Shown: in pieces, positions 43,625 through 51,314 of the stretch | Layout of the letters: each line of letters opens with the position of its first letter | Numbering within the stretch: the first letter of the stretch is position 1 | Assembly: GCF_009712425.2 (NCBI RefSeq) | Contig: NZ_VCJR02000002.1 | Span: 930,001 to 994,000, forward strand | Direction of reading: 5' to 3' | DNA: 64,000 nucleotides | Source: Aquisalinus luteolus | Lineage (GTDB): Bacteria > Pseudomonadota > Alphaproteobacteria > Caulobacterales > Parvularculaceae | The notes under the pieces: generated by a model | Told to the model about the DNA's origin: nothing | Seen by the model: only the letters and a program-made list of their open reading frames with translations | Databases searched by the model: none | Position numbers and translations under genes: made by a program

Positions 43625-44503
43625 ATGAGTACCGTATTGGGTAATTCTACCGTCACCATCAAGGCCAACGCCGGCGATGTGCAGATCGGTAACCATCTTC
43701 CATTCATGCTGTTTGCCGGGCCTTGTGCCATGGAAAGCCGTGAGCATGCGCTGGAAGTGGCGAGCGCCATCAAGGAGATCACGACAGAACTGGGCATCGG
43801 TTTCGTTTACAAGACATCCTTCGACAAGGCCAACCGGACCAGCCTGTCGTCTGCCCGTGGTGTCGGACTCGATGATGCGCTGCCTGTGTTTGCCGAAATC
43901 CGCGAGACACTCGGCGTTCCCGTGCTGACGGATATCCATGAGCGCGCCCAGTGCAAGCCGGTGGCTGAAGTTGTCGATGTCTTGCAGATACCGGCCTTCC
44001 TGTGCCGGCAGACAGACCTGCTGCTCGCCGCCGCCGAGACCGGCCGCGTCGTGAAGATCAAAAAGGGGCAGTTCCTTGCGCCGTGGGACATGAAGAATGT
44101 CGTGAAGAAGGTCACCGATGCCGGCAATCCGAACGTGCTGATTACCGAGCGCGGCGCGAGCTTCGGATACAATACTCTGGTTACGGACTTTCGCGGCGTG
44201 CCGACCATGGCGCGGGATACCGGCGCGCCGATTATCTTCGATGCCACCCACTCCGTCCAGCAACCGGGCGGGCAGGGCGGCACATCCGGCGGCCAGCGGG
44301 AGATGGTCCCGACGCTTGCACGGGCGGCGGTTGCCGTTGGCGTTGCAGGCATTTTTGCCGAGACACACCCGGACCCGGACAATGCGCCGTCAGACGGGCC
44401 GAACATGATCCCACTGCATTTGCTGAAGCAGTTCCTGACGGAGCTGAAAGAGATCGACGCCCTGACGAAAAAGCGCCAGAACCTGCACTTTTTCGCTGAG
44501 TAG
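43625..44503 (+). CDS. kdsA: KDO-8-phosphate synthase KdsA
   Basis: 292 residues from ATG 43625, with CAGGAGA upstream. It condenses arabinose-5-P with phosphoenolpyruvate to KDO-8-P for lipid A inner core. Motifs: [83 protein letters not shown] and [22 protein letters not shown] terminator follows at 44545. Confidence 0.96.
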   Translation: MSTVLGNSTVTIKANAGDVQIGNHLPFMLFAGPCAMESREHALEVASAIKEITTELGIGFVYKTSFDKANRTSLSSARGVGLDDALPVFAEIRETLGVPVLTDIHERAQCKPVAEVVDVLQIPAFLCRQTDLLLAAAETGRVVKIKKGQFLAPWDMKNVVKKVTDAGNPNVLITERGASFGYNTLVTDFRGVPTMARDTGAPIIFDATHSVQQPGGQGGTSGGQREMVPTLARAAVAVGVAGIFAETHPDPDNAPSDGPNMIPLHLLKQFLTELKEIDALTKKRQNLHFFAE

Positions 44504-44544
44504 TTTTTGCGCTGAAAGCCCTGGCTGAGTGAGGCCACGCAATA

Positions 44545-44574
44545 AAAAAGGCCGCCCGATGGAGCGGCCTTTTT
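44545..44574. terminator. Bidirectional rho-independent terminator
   Basis: AAAAAGGCCGC (44545-44555) pairs with GCGGCCTTTTT (44564-44574). It serves kdsA on the plus strand and the PRC-barrel gene on the minus strand. Confidence 0.9.
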
Positions 44575-44592
44575 CTTGTGTCGGGATCTATC

Positions 44593-45459
44593 TTACAGAT
44601 AGGTGATACGATCTTCCGTCATCAGACGGTCGGACGTCATGGAGATCATCCATTCGTTCTCATCAGCGCCGGGCTCAAGCTGATTGAACTCGACAAGATA
44701 TCGATCACTGGCAAGGCCGGTACTGAGCACGGCATATTCGGTCTCCCCATCGGCATTCATGATCAGGTCATAGACGGATGCCGTTTCCGTTGCATCCGCA
44801 GAACCAAGCATGACCTCATCGCCAAGCAGTTCCGAAACACGCATCAGCATTTCGCCTTCAAGAGACTGGTCGTCGAACTCGGCGGCACTGTCGATGCCTT
44901 CATCGGTCAGGGATGTGACAAAGCGGGCTTCATCCTCGTCCATTTCGATGGTGGCCTGGGCAAAGTCCACGGTGATCTGCTTGTCGCCGAGGCCGAGGAA
45001 GCCGCCGGAAGACAGGACCAGCATCTGCGCCGTGCCATTTTCGTCAACGATGACGTCATTCACCGAAGCAACGACTTCACCATCTTCGCCGATAACGTCA
45101 GCACCCGTCACATCACGTGCATTCAGAGCGGCGTGGGTTATGTAGGTATTCCCGTTGTAATCGATGGTGGGCGTCGTTGCCGAAGCAAGCCGCTGGTCAA
45201 GGTCACGACGCTCGGTTTCGCTCAGGTCGCCCGATGCGCTGTAGCCCGTGGGGTTAGCGACAGTGGCATCTGCGCCATAGCCGCCCTGGGTGTCTTCATC
45301 CACCGATGCCATTTCGGTCTCGGCGTTTTCGCCATAGGTGTTTTCGGCCGCCATCTCGGTGTCTTCATCATAGTTGCTGGCGGTGTCCGTCGAATTGCCA
45401 CAGGCAGCAAGCGCGCCAACGGCAAACAGGGCGGTCGTCATTGTAAGCATCTTTTTCAT
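44593..45459 (-). CDS. Lipoprotein with two PRC-barrel-like domains
   Basis: 288 residues from ATG 45459, with GGAGA upstream. A lipobox (GALAAC, Cys near 20) is followed by an acidic, Asn/Thr-rich linker of about 60 residues. The first PRC-like unit (about 115-180) has DVIGEDGEVVASVNDVIVDENGTAQMLVLSSGGFLGLGDKQI. The second (about 215-275) has EVMLGSADATETASVYDLIMNADGETEYAVLSTGLASDRYLVEF. PRC barrels mediate protein contacts and occur in envelope stress proteins; here the role is unknown. It is highly acidic overall. Confidence 0.82.
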   Translation of the reverse strand: MKKMLTMTTALFAVGALAACGNSTDTASNYDEDTEMAAENTYGENAETEMASVDEDTQGGYGADATVANPTGYSASGDLSETERRDLDQRLASATTPTIDYNGNTYITHAALNARDVTGADVIGEDGEVVASVNDVIVDENGTAQMLVLSSGGFLGLGDKQITVDFAQATIEMDEDEARFVTSLTDEGIDSAAEFDDQSLEGEMLMRVSELLGDEVMLGSADATETASVYDLIMNADGETEYAVLSTGLASDRYLVEFNQLEPGADENEWMISMTSDRLMTEDRITYL

Positions 45460-45675
45460 GGTCAATTCTCCATTCTAAGAACTGCTGACGAACACGGTGT
45501 TTTTGCAACCAGTTCACGACGACCATCAATCCGCAGTTTAAAAGCTGTTAAGATAAGAGGGCAGCATGCCCCTGATGAGTGAGCGACCGCTTGCGGTACG
45601 GGCGTTGCAGACGTGCCCAACAAAGGGCATATTTCCCCCGCATAAAGACAATGCGAGTAAGCCGAGGGGAAGGAT

Positions 45676-47220
45676 ATGCTCCGCTATTTCAACGCGTCCT
45701 GGATATTGTTGTCAGCCGCTGTTGCGGTTTCTGCCTGTACGTCCATGTCGGATGTTCCCGAGCCTGTAATGGCACCGCCGCCGCCAATGTCGGCCCCAAT
45801 GCCTGCCCCTGTGGCCGAACCGGCCCCGGCCCCGACGCCAGCACCGTCGCCGCAGCCAGACCGTTCACCTGCGCTGTCCAAGCAAAGCCAGGAAGAAATG
45901 GAAGCGGCGATGAGAGAGCGGGCGCAAGCCGAAGCACGGGCCGAGGCCGAAATGGAAGCGCGCCAGCGGGCAGAGGCAGAAGCCCGTGCGAGGGCGGAAG
46001 CCGAGATGGCCCAACGTGAAATGGCCCAGCGTGAGATGGCAATGGCAGAGCCAGCTATCATGGCGGGGCCAACCGCCAGTGGTGCCTGTATCGACAGTGC
46101 CGGATACGGATCGAGTTTCGATTGCGTGGACCTGTTCTTCGGCACAAACCGTAATGAAGAACCGAGTGAGGCAGGCCAGGTATTGTTCGGGGGGCGGGCT
46201 GCTGGAAAATCGACCCTCGGCGTCGTCACTGTGACCGTGCCGATCGAACGTCTGAACATGCCCGGCTCGCCGGTAAAGAAACTTTCCAACGCCAACCAGT
46301 CGGTGACCATGGCCGACCGGGACGAGTATTTCGCGATCTGGGGCTGGGACGAACAGGACCCGACCTCGTTCAGGCGGCTGGTCGGGGCGGAGCTGGCGGC
46401 AGCGACGGAGTACGAGAACTCCGCGCTCGTTTTCGTCCACGGCTTCAACGTCACCTTCCGATCGGCGGCATTCCGCGCCGCGCAGATGAAGTTCGACATG
46501 GATTATGACGGGCCGACGTTCTTTTTCTCATGGCCTGCCAATGGCTCGACGCTGGAATATCTGTCGGACCAGGACGATGCGGATATCTCGGTCGCGCCGC
46601 TGACCGACTTCCTGCAGCTGGTGCGCGAGAGCGTGGGCGAGGATACCAAGATCTATCTCGTCGCCCACTCCATGGGTACACGGCTCGCCGCGCAGGCGAT
46701 AAACCGGCTGTCGCTGATCGAGGGCGATGACGAGCCGTTCTTCGAGCGATCGCTGTTTGCTGCCGGGGATCTCGACCGGGAGCTGTTCCGCCGCTGGATC
46801 GAACCGGCGCGCGGGCTCGTCGGTGAACTGACGATCTATACATCCAGCGATGACAAGGCCGTGTCTTTCTCCCGGTTCCTGCGCACACCGGGCTTCGGCT
46901 CGTCAGGCGGAGAGGATGTGAAATCCCGTATCGGGCTGATCGACCAAAATCTCGGGCCGTCGATCTTCGACGAGGCGATGACCATCGACATCACCGATGT
47001 GAATACCGGCATCCTGTCGAACTTCTTCGGTGTGAACCATGCCGACTATGTGGAGAGCGAGGTGACGATTGCCGATCTCGAGGCCTTGCTGCGCGGCGGG
47101 GCTTTCATGCCGGAGGCGCGCAACGGCAATTTCGTGCGCCAGTGCTATAATGGCAGGCCATACTGGAAATATATCAAGGGTGGCGGAGCGCCAGACAATT
47201 CCTGCGTCCTGCCGTTCTAG
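45676..47220 (+). CDS. DUF900-type alpha/beta hydrolase lipoprotein
   Basis: 514 residues from ATG 45676. The lipobox is VSAC (Cys21). A Pro/Ala/Met-rich linker (about 25-65) is followed by a long charged coiled-coil segment of E/A/R/M repeats (about 70-125, ending in repeated AQREM). The hydrolase domain (about 150-450) has VDLFFGTNRN, ALVFVHGFNVTFRSAAFRAAQMKFDMDYDGPTFFFSWPANGS and the nucleophile in LVAHSMGTRLAAQAI. This is the DUF900 family. The stiff linker would hold the enzyme away from the membrane, perhaps across the periplasm. Substrate unknown. Confidence 0.87.
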   Translation: MLRYFNASWILLSAAVAVSACTSMSDVPEPVMAPPPPMSAPMPAPVAEPAPAPTPAPSPQPDRSPALSKQSQEEMEAAMRERAQAEARAEAEMEARQRAEAEARARAEAEMAQREMAQREMAMAEPAIMAGPTASGACIDSAGYGSSFDCVDLFFGTNRNEEPSEAGQVLFGGRAAGKSTLGVVTVTVPIERLNMPGSPVKKLSNANQSVTMADRDEYFAIWGWDEQDPTSFRRLVGAELAAATEYENSALVFVHGFNVTFRSAAFRAAQMKFDMDYDGPTFFFSWPANGSTLEYLSDQDDADISVAPLTDFLQLVRESVGEDTKIYLVAHSMGTRLAAQAINRLSLIEGDDEPFFERSLFAAGDLDRELFRRWIEPARGLVGELTIYTSSDDKAVSFSRFLRTPGFGSSGGEDVKSRIGLIDQNLGPSIFDEAMTIDITDVNTGILSNFFGVNHADYVESEVTIADLEALLRGGAFMPEARNGNFVRQCYNGRPYWKYIKGGGAPDNSCVLPF

Positions 47221-47241
47221 AAAACATCCCATACGAAAAAA

Positions 47242-47268
47242 AAAGCCCCGCCGGTCTGGCGGGGCTTT
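47242..47268. terminator. Bidirectional rho-independent terminator
   Basis: AAAGCCCCGCC (47242-47252) pairs with GGCGGGGCTTT (47258-47268), with A/T-rich flanks both ways. It ends the DUF900 gene and sodB, which converge on it. Confidence 0.88.
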
Positions 47269-47289
47269 CTGTTTGCGCCTCGAAGGCCG

Positions 47290-47889
47290 TTATGCCTTGG
47301 CGAGGTTCTCGTTGACGAAGTCCCAGTTGACCAGCTCATCGAGGAAGGTGTCGATATATTTCGGCCGGGCGTTCTGGTAGTCGAGATAATAGGCGTGCTC
47401 CCAGACATCCATGGTCAAGAGGTGCGTGACCGAGGAATCGTCCAGATAGTTGACGGCGTTGGGAGAGTTGGTGATCTCCAGCTTGCCGCCCTTGGCGATC
47501 AGCCATGCCCAGCCTGAGCCGAACTGGTTGGCGCCCGCTGCGGCGAACTTGTCCTTGAACTCCTCATAGGAGCCGAAGTCTTTCTCGATCGCTTCGGCGA
47601 TCGCGCCGGTCGGCTTGCCGCCGGCACCGGGCTTCATGCCTTCCCAATAGAAGGTGTGGTTCCAGACCTGGGCGGAGTTGTTATACAGGCCCTGATTGCC
47701 GTCTTTCTTGGCCTGGACGACGATCTCCTCAAGCGAGGCATCGTCGAGCGGCGTGCCCTTGATGGCGTCATTGGTCTTGTTCACATAAGCCTGATGGTGC
47801 TTGCCATAGTGGAATGACAGCGTTTCGGCAGAGATGTGCGGGGCCAGGGCATCTTCCGCATACGGAAGCGGTGGCAGGGAAATCGACAT
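47290..47889 (-). CDS. sodB: Iron-type superoxide dismutase
   Basis: 199 residues from ATG 47889, with GAGAGGA upstream. Metal ligands are the histidine in FHYGKHHQAY, the histidine of WNHTFYW, and Asp and His in TMDVWEHAYYLDYQN. The FGSGWAWL motif is present. AGANQFGSGWAW, with Gln in the middle helix region, and the overall length favour the iron or cambialistic form. No signal peptide, so cytosolic. Converts superoxide to hydrogen peroxide and oxygen. Confidence 0.95.
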   Translation of the reverse strand: MSISLPPLPYAEDALAPHISAETLSFHYGKHHQAYVNKTNDAIKGTPLDDASLEEIVVQAKKDGNQGLYNNSAQVWNHTFYWEGMKPGAGGKPTGAIAEAIEKDFGSYEEFKDKFAAAGANQFGSGWAWLIAKGGKLEITNSPNAVNYLDDSSVTHLLTMDVWEHAYYLDYQNARPKYIDTFLDELVNWDFVNENLAKA

Positions 47890-48029
47890 GGGATAATCCT
47901 CTCTCGTTTGGTGTGAAACCGATGGGATATACCTAATCCCCTCGGCTGAAAGGTCAATCGTGCTGATGAATGGGCAACGGACAGTAGCGGCGCCCGGTTC
48001 CGATTGATAATTGCTCTCAAGTAGGAGTA

Positions 48030-48671
48030 TCAGACCTTCGGGATGGCCATGCCACGCTGGACGGCTTCCCGTGTGCCGATGCGGTCTACCCAGCGGTCGA
48101 GATTGGGGGCAGGCGGCAGCGTGATCGGCTCCTTGGCTTTTTCCTGATAGAAATCTAGTGACTTGATCCACGGATAGACCGCGATATCGGCAATGGAATA
48201 GGCATCGCCCGCGAGATAGTCATTGTCGCCAAGGCGCTTGTCGAGCACGCCGATCAGGCGCGACGCCTCCCTGGTATATCGCTCGATGGCATAAGGCACG
48301 GTCTCCGGCGCGAAGGCAGTGAAATGGCCGAGCTGGCCGAGCATGGGCCCGAGGCCGCCCATCTGGAACATCAGCCATTCCATCGCCGCCGTGCGGGCCG
48401 GTCCTTCGGCGGCGAGGAGCGGCGAGCCGGTCTTTTCTGCGAGATAGATGAGGATGGCACCGGACTCGAAGACGGAGCGCGGCCCCTCCGGTGCGTTGCG
48501 GTCGACGATGGCCGGGATCTTGTTGTTCGGCGAAATCTTCAGGAAGTCGGGCGCGAATTGTTCATCCTCTAGAATGTTGACGGGGTGGACGTCATAGTCG
48601 AGGCCCAGCTCCTCCAGCATGATGGAGACCTTGCGGCCGTTCGGGGTGGACCAGGTGTAGAGATCGATCAT
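48030..48671 (-). CDS. Nu-class-like glutathione S-transferase (YfcG/YghU type)
   Basis: 213 residues. The thioredoxin-like N-terminus opens IDLYTWSTPNGRKVSIMLEELGLDYDVHPVNI, as in YfcG/YghU, whose Thr and Asn contact glutathione. NNKIPAIVD and VFESGAILIYLAEKTG complete the GSH site. The helical C-terminal domain has YLAGDAYSIADIAVYPWI. Such enzymes often act as disulfide reductases or peroxidases. It is transcribed just downstream of the MFS gene start region, spaced 53 bases from the MFS stop, so co-transcription is likely. Confidence 0.9.
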   Translation of the reverse strand: MIDLYTWSTPNGRKVSIMLEELGLDYDVHPVNILEDEQFAPDFLKISPNNKIPAIVDRNAPEGPRSVFESGAILIYLAEKTGSPLLAAEGPARTAAMEWLMFQMGGLGPMLGQLGHFTAFAPETVPYAIERYTREASRLIGVLDKRLGDNDYLAGDAYSIADIAVYPWIKSLDFYQEKAKEPITLPPAPNLDRWVDRIGTREAVQRGMAIPKV

Positions 48672-48724
48672 GGGGTATGCTCCTTTGTTCGTCTGTAGAT
48701 AGGCAGGCTGACGGACAGCGCCAT

Positions 48725-49978
48725 TCAGGAAGGCGTGAGCGGGGCCTCTTCTTCATCTGCGATGCCGGCGGGCAGGAAGCGGTTCGCCGCTGCACCGACC
48801 AGGCTGGAACCCGCGAAATAGAGCGCCGAGATCCATAACAGGCCGACCGCGCCGGTCTGCGGCAGGAAGCCGAGCCCGGTGAGCAGGACGCCATAGATGG
48901 CCGGGCCTGCCGCCGTCGACAGCACCATCATGGAGGAGGTGAGGGAGCGTGCCGCGCCAAGCGTTTCAGCCGGGACAAGTTCGGCGATCACCGCCTGGCG
49001 AATCGTGCCGCCGAGCCCGTTGGTGAACCCGGCAAGTGCCATGTAGATCAGGACGGCCAGCGTCGAGTGCCAGAAGATCAGCACCAGAATACCGGCAATG
49101 GCCGGGACCAGATGGATCGGCATCAGGAAGCGGGCGGAGAAGCGGTCGATCAGCGGCCCGCCGACGAGGGAGCCGGGCACGCGGACAGCAGCGAAAATGA
49201 CGAAAGAGGCAGCGAACAGCTCCAGCGTCTTGCCGAGGTCTTCGGCGATGGCACCCTGATGGAAGATCAGCGCGGTCAGGATCATGGGTGAGGCGATATA
49301 GAGCGGCAGGTTCGCCCAGAACCACGGGATCGACAGGATGCCGGGCGCATCGCCGCTCGCCGCCTTCGCGCCGTCCTTCTGGAAAGGGCGGCGGAAATCG
49401 GCCTGCGCCCTGATCCAGTAAAGCGCCGTGCCGGCCGCGAGCAGACCCAGCAATATGCCCGACGCCATGAAGGAAAACCGCCAGCCGACGAGCGCGATCA
49501 GCGCGACGGCGGTTACCGGCAATAGGCCCTCGCCCATGGCATGGCCGAGGGAAGTGAGCGCCAGTGCCTTGCCCCGGTCACGCCCGAACCAGCGTGCAGC
49601 GGCGGTGATCGCCGTATGGCTCATCAGTCCCTGGCCGAACAGGCGCAACAGGAAGATGCCGGCGATCAGCATCAAGGGGCCGGTGGCAAGGGCCGTGAAG
49701 AAACAGGCGAGCGTCAGCCCGACGCCGACAATGGCGCCATAGTGAAACAGGTCCGTCCGGTCGATGAACTTGCCAAGCAGCGGCAGGACGAGGGCCGAGG
49801 CAATGGTCGCCCCGGCATAGATGAAGGAGAACTCCGCATCGTTCAGCGCCATCGCCGTGGCGATGGACGGCACGAAGACCGAGATGAAGAAAGTCTGCCC
49901 GGCCGAGGAGCCGAAGGTGTACATGAAGCCGAAAGCGATGAAACGCGGCTCCCGGCGGAGGAGCTCGAACATGCCCAT
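48725..49978 (-). CDS. Major facilitator superfamily transporter
   Basis: 417 residues with 12 predicted spans. It starts MGMFELLRREPRFIAFGFMYTFGSSAGQTFFISVFVPSI. The loop between spans 2 and 3 has GKFIDRTDLFHYG. A long central loop (about 195-215, QADFRRPFQKDGAKAASGD) separates the halves. The second half has GGPLIDRFSARFLMP. Resembles small organic acid or cyanate-type porters, but substrate cannot be read. It is divergent from metH across a 28-base palindrome, so the same regulator could affect both. Confidence 0.88.
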   Translation of the reverse strand: MGMFELLRREPRFIAFGFMYTFGSSAGQTFFISVFVPSIATAMALNDAEFSFIYAGATIASALVLPLLGKFIDRTDLFHYGAIVGVGLTLACFFTALATGPLMLIAGIFLLRLFGQGLMSHTAITAAARWFGRDRGKALALTSLGHAMGEGLLPVTAVALIALVGWRFSFMASGILLGLLAAGTALYWIRAQADFRRPFQKDGAKAASGDAPGILSIPWFWANLPLYIASPMILTALIFHQGAIAEDLGKTLELFAASFVIFAAVRVPGSLVGGPLIDRFSARFLMPIHLVPAIAGILVLIFWHSTLAVLIYMALAGFTNGLGGTIRQAVIAELVPAETLGAARSLTSSMMVLSTAAGPAIYGVLLTGLGFLPQTGAVGLLWISALYFAGSSLVGAAANRFLPAGIADEEEAPLTPS

Positions 49979-50106
49979 GGGATGATCCTGACGGGAGTGG
50001 CTGACGAAATTGGCTCTCGCGACTTACCTATACCCGATGCTGCACTGCGGCAAGGCGACTGTTCCAGTTGGCAACGATTGCCGATGCACCGCCTCATCTG
50101 ACTTGC

Positions 50107-50134
50107 CAACATATAAAGATATCTTTATATGTTG
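50107..50134. promoter_or_regulatory. 28-base perfect palindrome upstream of metH
   Basis: The two 14-base arms (CAACATATAAAGAT and its complement) meet at 50120/50121 with no mismatch. It ends 25 bases before the metH start codon. The core AAAGATATCTTT resembles, from memory, the sites of ArsR-type regulators of the methionine/SAM cycle (SahR-like). Binding would block transcription of metH and possibly the divergent MFS gene. Confidence 0.75.
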
Positions 50135-50159
50135 CGAGAAATTGCTACAGGAGCCTGCC

Positions 50160-51221
50160 ATGTCCGATCGCGAAACCCGCCAGAAACAGCTGCTTGAGGC
50201 GCTGAAATCCCGCATCCTCGTGCTCGACGGGGCGGCGGGGACGATGATCCAGAAGGAGAAGCTGGACGAGGCTGCCTATCGTGGCGAGCGCTTCGCCGAC
50301 TGGGAATGCGATGTGCAGGGTAACAATGACCTGCTGAATGTTACGCAGCCGGACGTCATCACCCGCATGCACAAGGCCTATCTTGAGGCCGGGTCGGACA
50401 TCATCGAGACCAACACGTTCTCCTCCACCACCATCGCGCAGGCGGACTACAGGATGGAAGACATCGCGGTTGAGATGAACCGCGAGGGCGCAAGGCTGGC
50501 GCGCGAGGCGGCGGATGAGTTCGCGACCGACGACAAGCCGCGCTTCGTCGCCGGGGCGATGGGCCCGACCAACCGGGCGGCATCCCTGTCGCCGGACGTG
50601 AACAATCCCGGTGCGCGCAATGTCGATTTCGACGGGCTGCACAAGGCCTATGCAGAGGAAGTCCGTGCCCTGATCGAGGGCGGCGTCGACCTGTTGCTGC
50701 TGGAGACGATCACCGACACGCTGAATGCGAAGGCCGCCGTCTTCGCCATGGAGGATGTGTTCGAGGAGGTTGGCTATCGTGTGCCCTTGATGATCTCGGT
50801 CATGATCCCCGACCAGTCGGGCCGCACATTGTCGGGCCAGACACCGGAAGGGTTCTGGAACTCTGTACGCCATGCAAAGCCGCTGACCATCGGCGTCAAC
50901 TGCTCCCTCGGGCCGGACCTGATGCGGCCTTATGTGGCCGAATTCGCCCGCGTCGCCGACACTTTCGTCTGCGCCTATCCCAATGCCGGCCTGCCGAATG
51001 CCTTCGGCGAGTATGACGAGACGCCGGAGAGCATGCGCAAGCATCTGGAGGAATGGGCCGATAGCGGGCTGATCAATGTGCTGGGCGGGTGCTGTGGCAC
51101 GACGCCGGGTCACATCAAGGCGTTTGTCGAGGCAGTGAAGGGCAAGGCGCCGCGAGAGGTGCCGGAGCTGGAAACCACCATGCGCCTGTCCGGCCTTGAA
51201 GCGTTCAAGATGGCGGGCTGA
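50160..51221 (+). CDS. metH: Homocysteine S-methyltransferase domain (split MetH, N-terminal part)
   Basis: 353 residues from ATG 50160, with ACAGGAG upstream. This is only the homocysteine-binding barrel of cobalamin-dependent methionine synthase: [40 protein letters not shown]-like motif, and the zinc cysteines in VNCSLG and GGCCGTTP. The folate, cobalamin and activation domains (about 870 more residues) are not encoded downstream, where a terminator and an adhesin gene follow. In several alphaproteobacteria MetH is split into this barrel and a separate larger protein. The product would need that partner elsewhere. A cobalamin-free betaine-type activity is the alternative. Confidence 0.9.
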   Translation: MSDRETRQKQLLEALKSRILVLDGAAGTMIQKEKLDEAAYRGERFADWECDVQGNNDLLNVTQPDVITRMHKAYLEAGSDIIETNTFSSTTIAQADYRMEDIAVEMNREGARLAREAADEFATDDKPRFVAGAMGPTNRAASLSPDVNNPGARNVDFDGLHKAYAEEVRALIEGGVDLLLLETITDTLNAKAAVFAMEDVFEEVGYRVPLMISVMIPDQSGRTLSGQTPEGFWNSVRHAKPLTIGVNCSLGPDLMRPYVAEFARVADTFVCAYPNAGLPNAFGEYDETPESMRKHLEEWADSGLINVLGGCCGTTPGHIKAFVEAVKGKAPREVPELETTMRLSGLEAFKMAG

Positions 51222-51247
51222 TCGGCGAAACGGTCGAGCCGGATACG

Positions 51248-51276
51248 AAAAAGGGGCCCCTGAGAGGCCCCTTTTT
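51248..51276. terminator. Bidirectional rho-independent terminator
   Basis: AAAAAGGGGCC (51248-51258) pairs with GGCCCCTTTTT (51266-51276). It is shared by metH and the convergent adhesin gene. Confidence 0.9.
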
Positions 51277-51314
51277 GCATTATTGTATTGATGCTGACTA
51301 TCGGGTCTTGCCGA

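Noticed and set aside
49980-50106. SAM or SAH riboswitch upstream of metH
   Set aside because: I compared by eye with SAM-II and SAH motifs and found no conserved core. The palindrome at 50107 explains regulation better.
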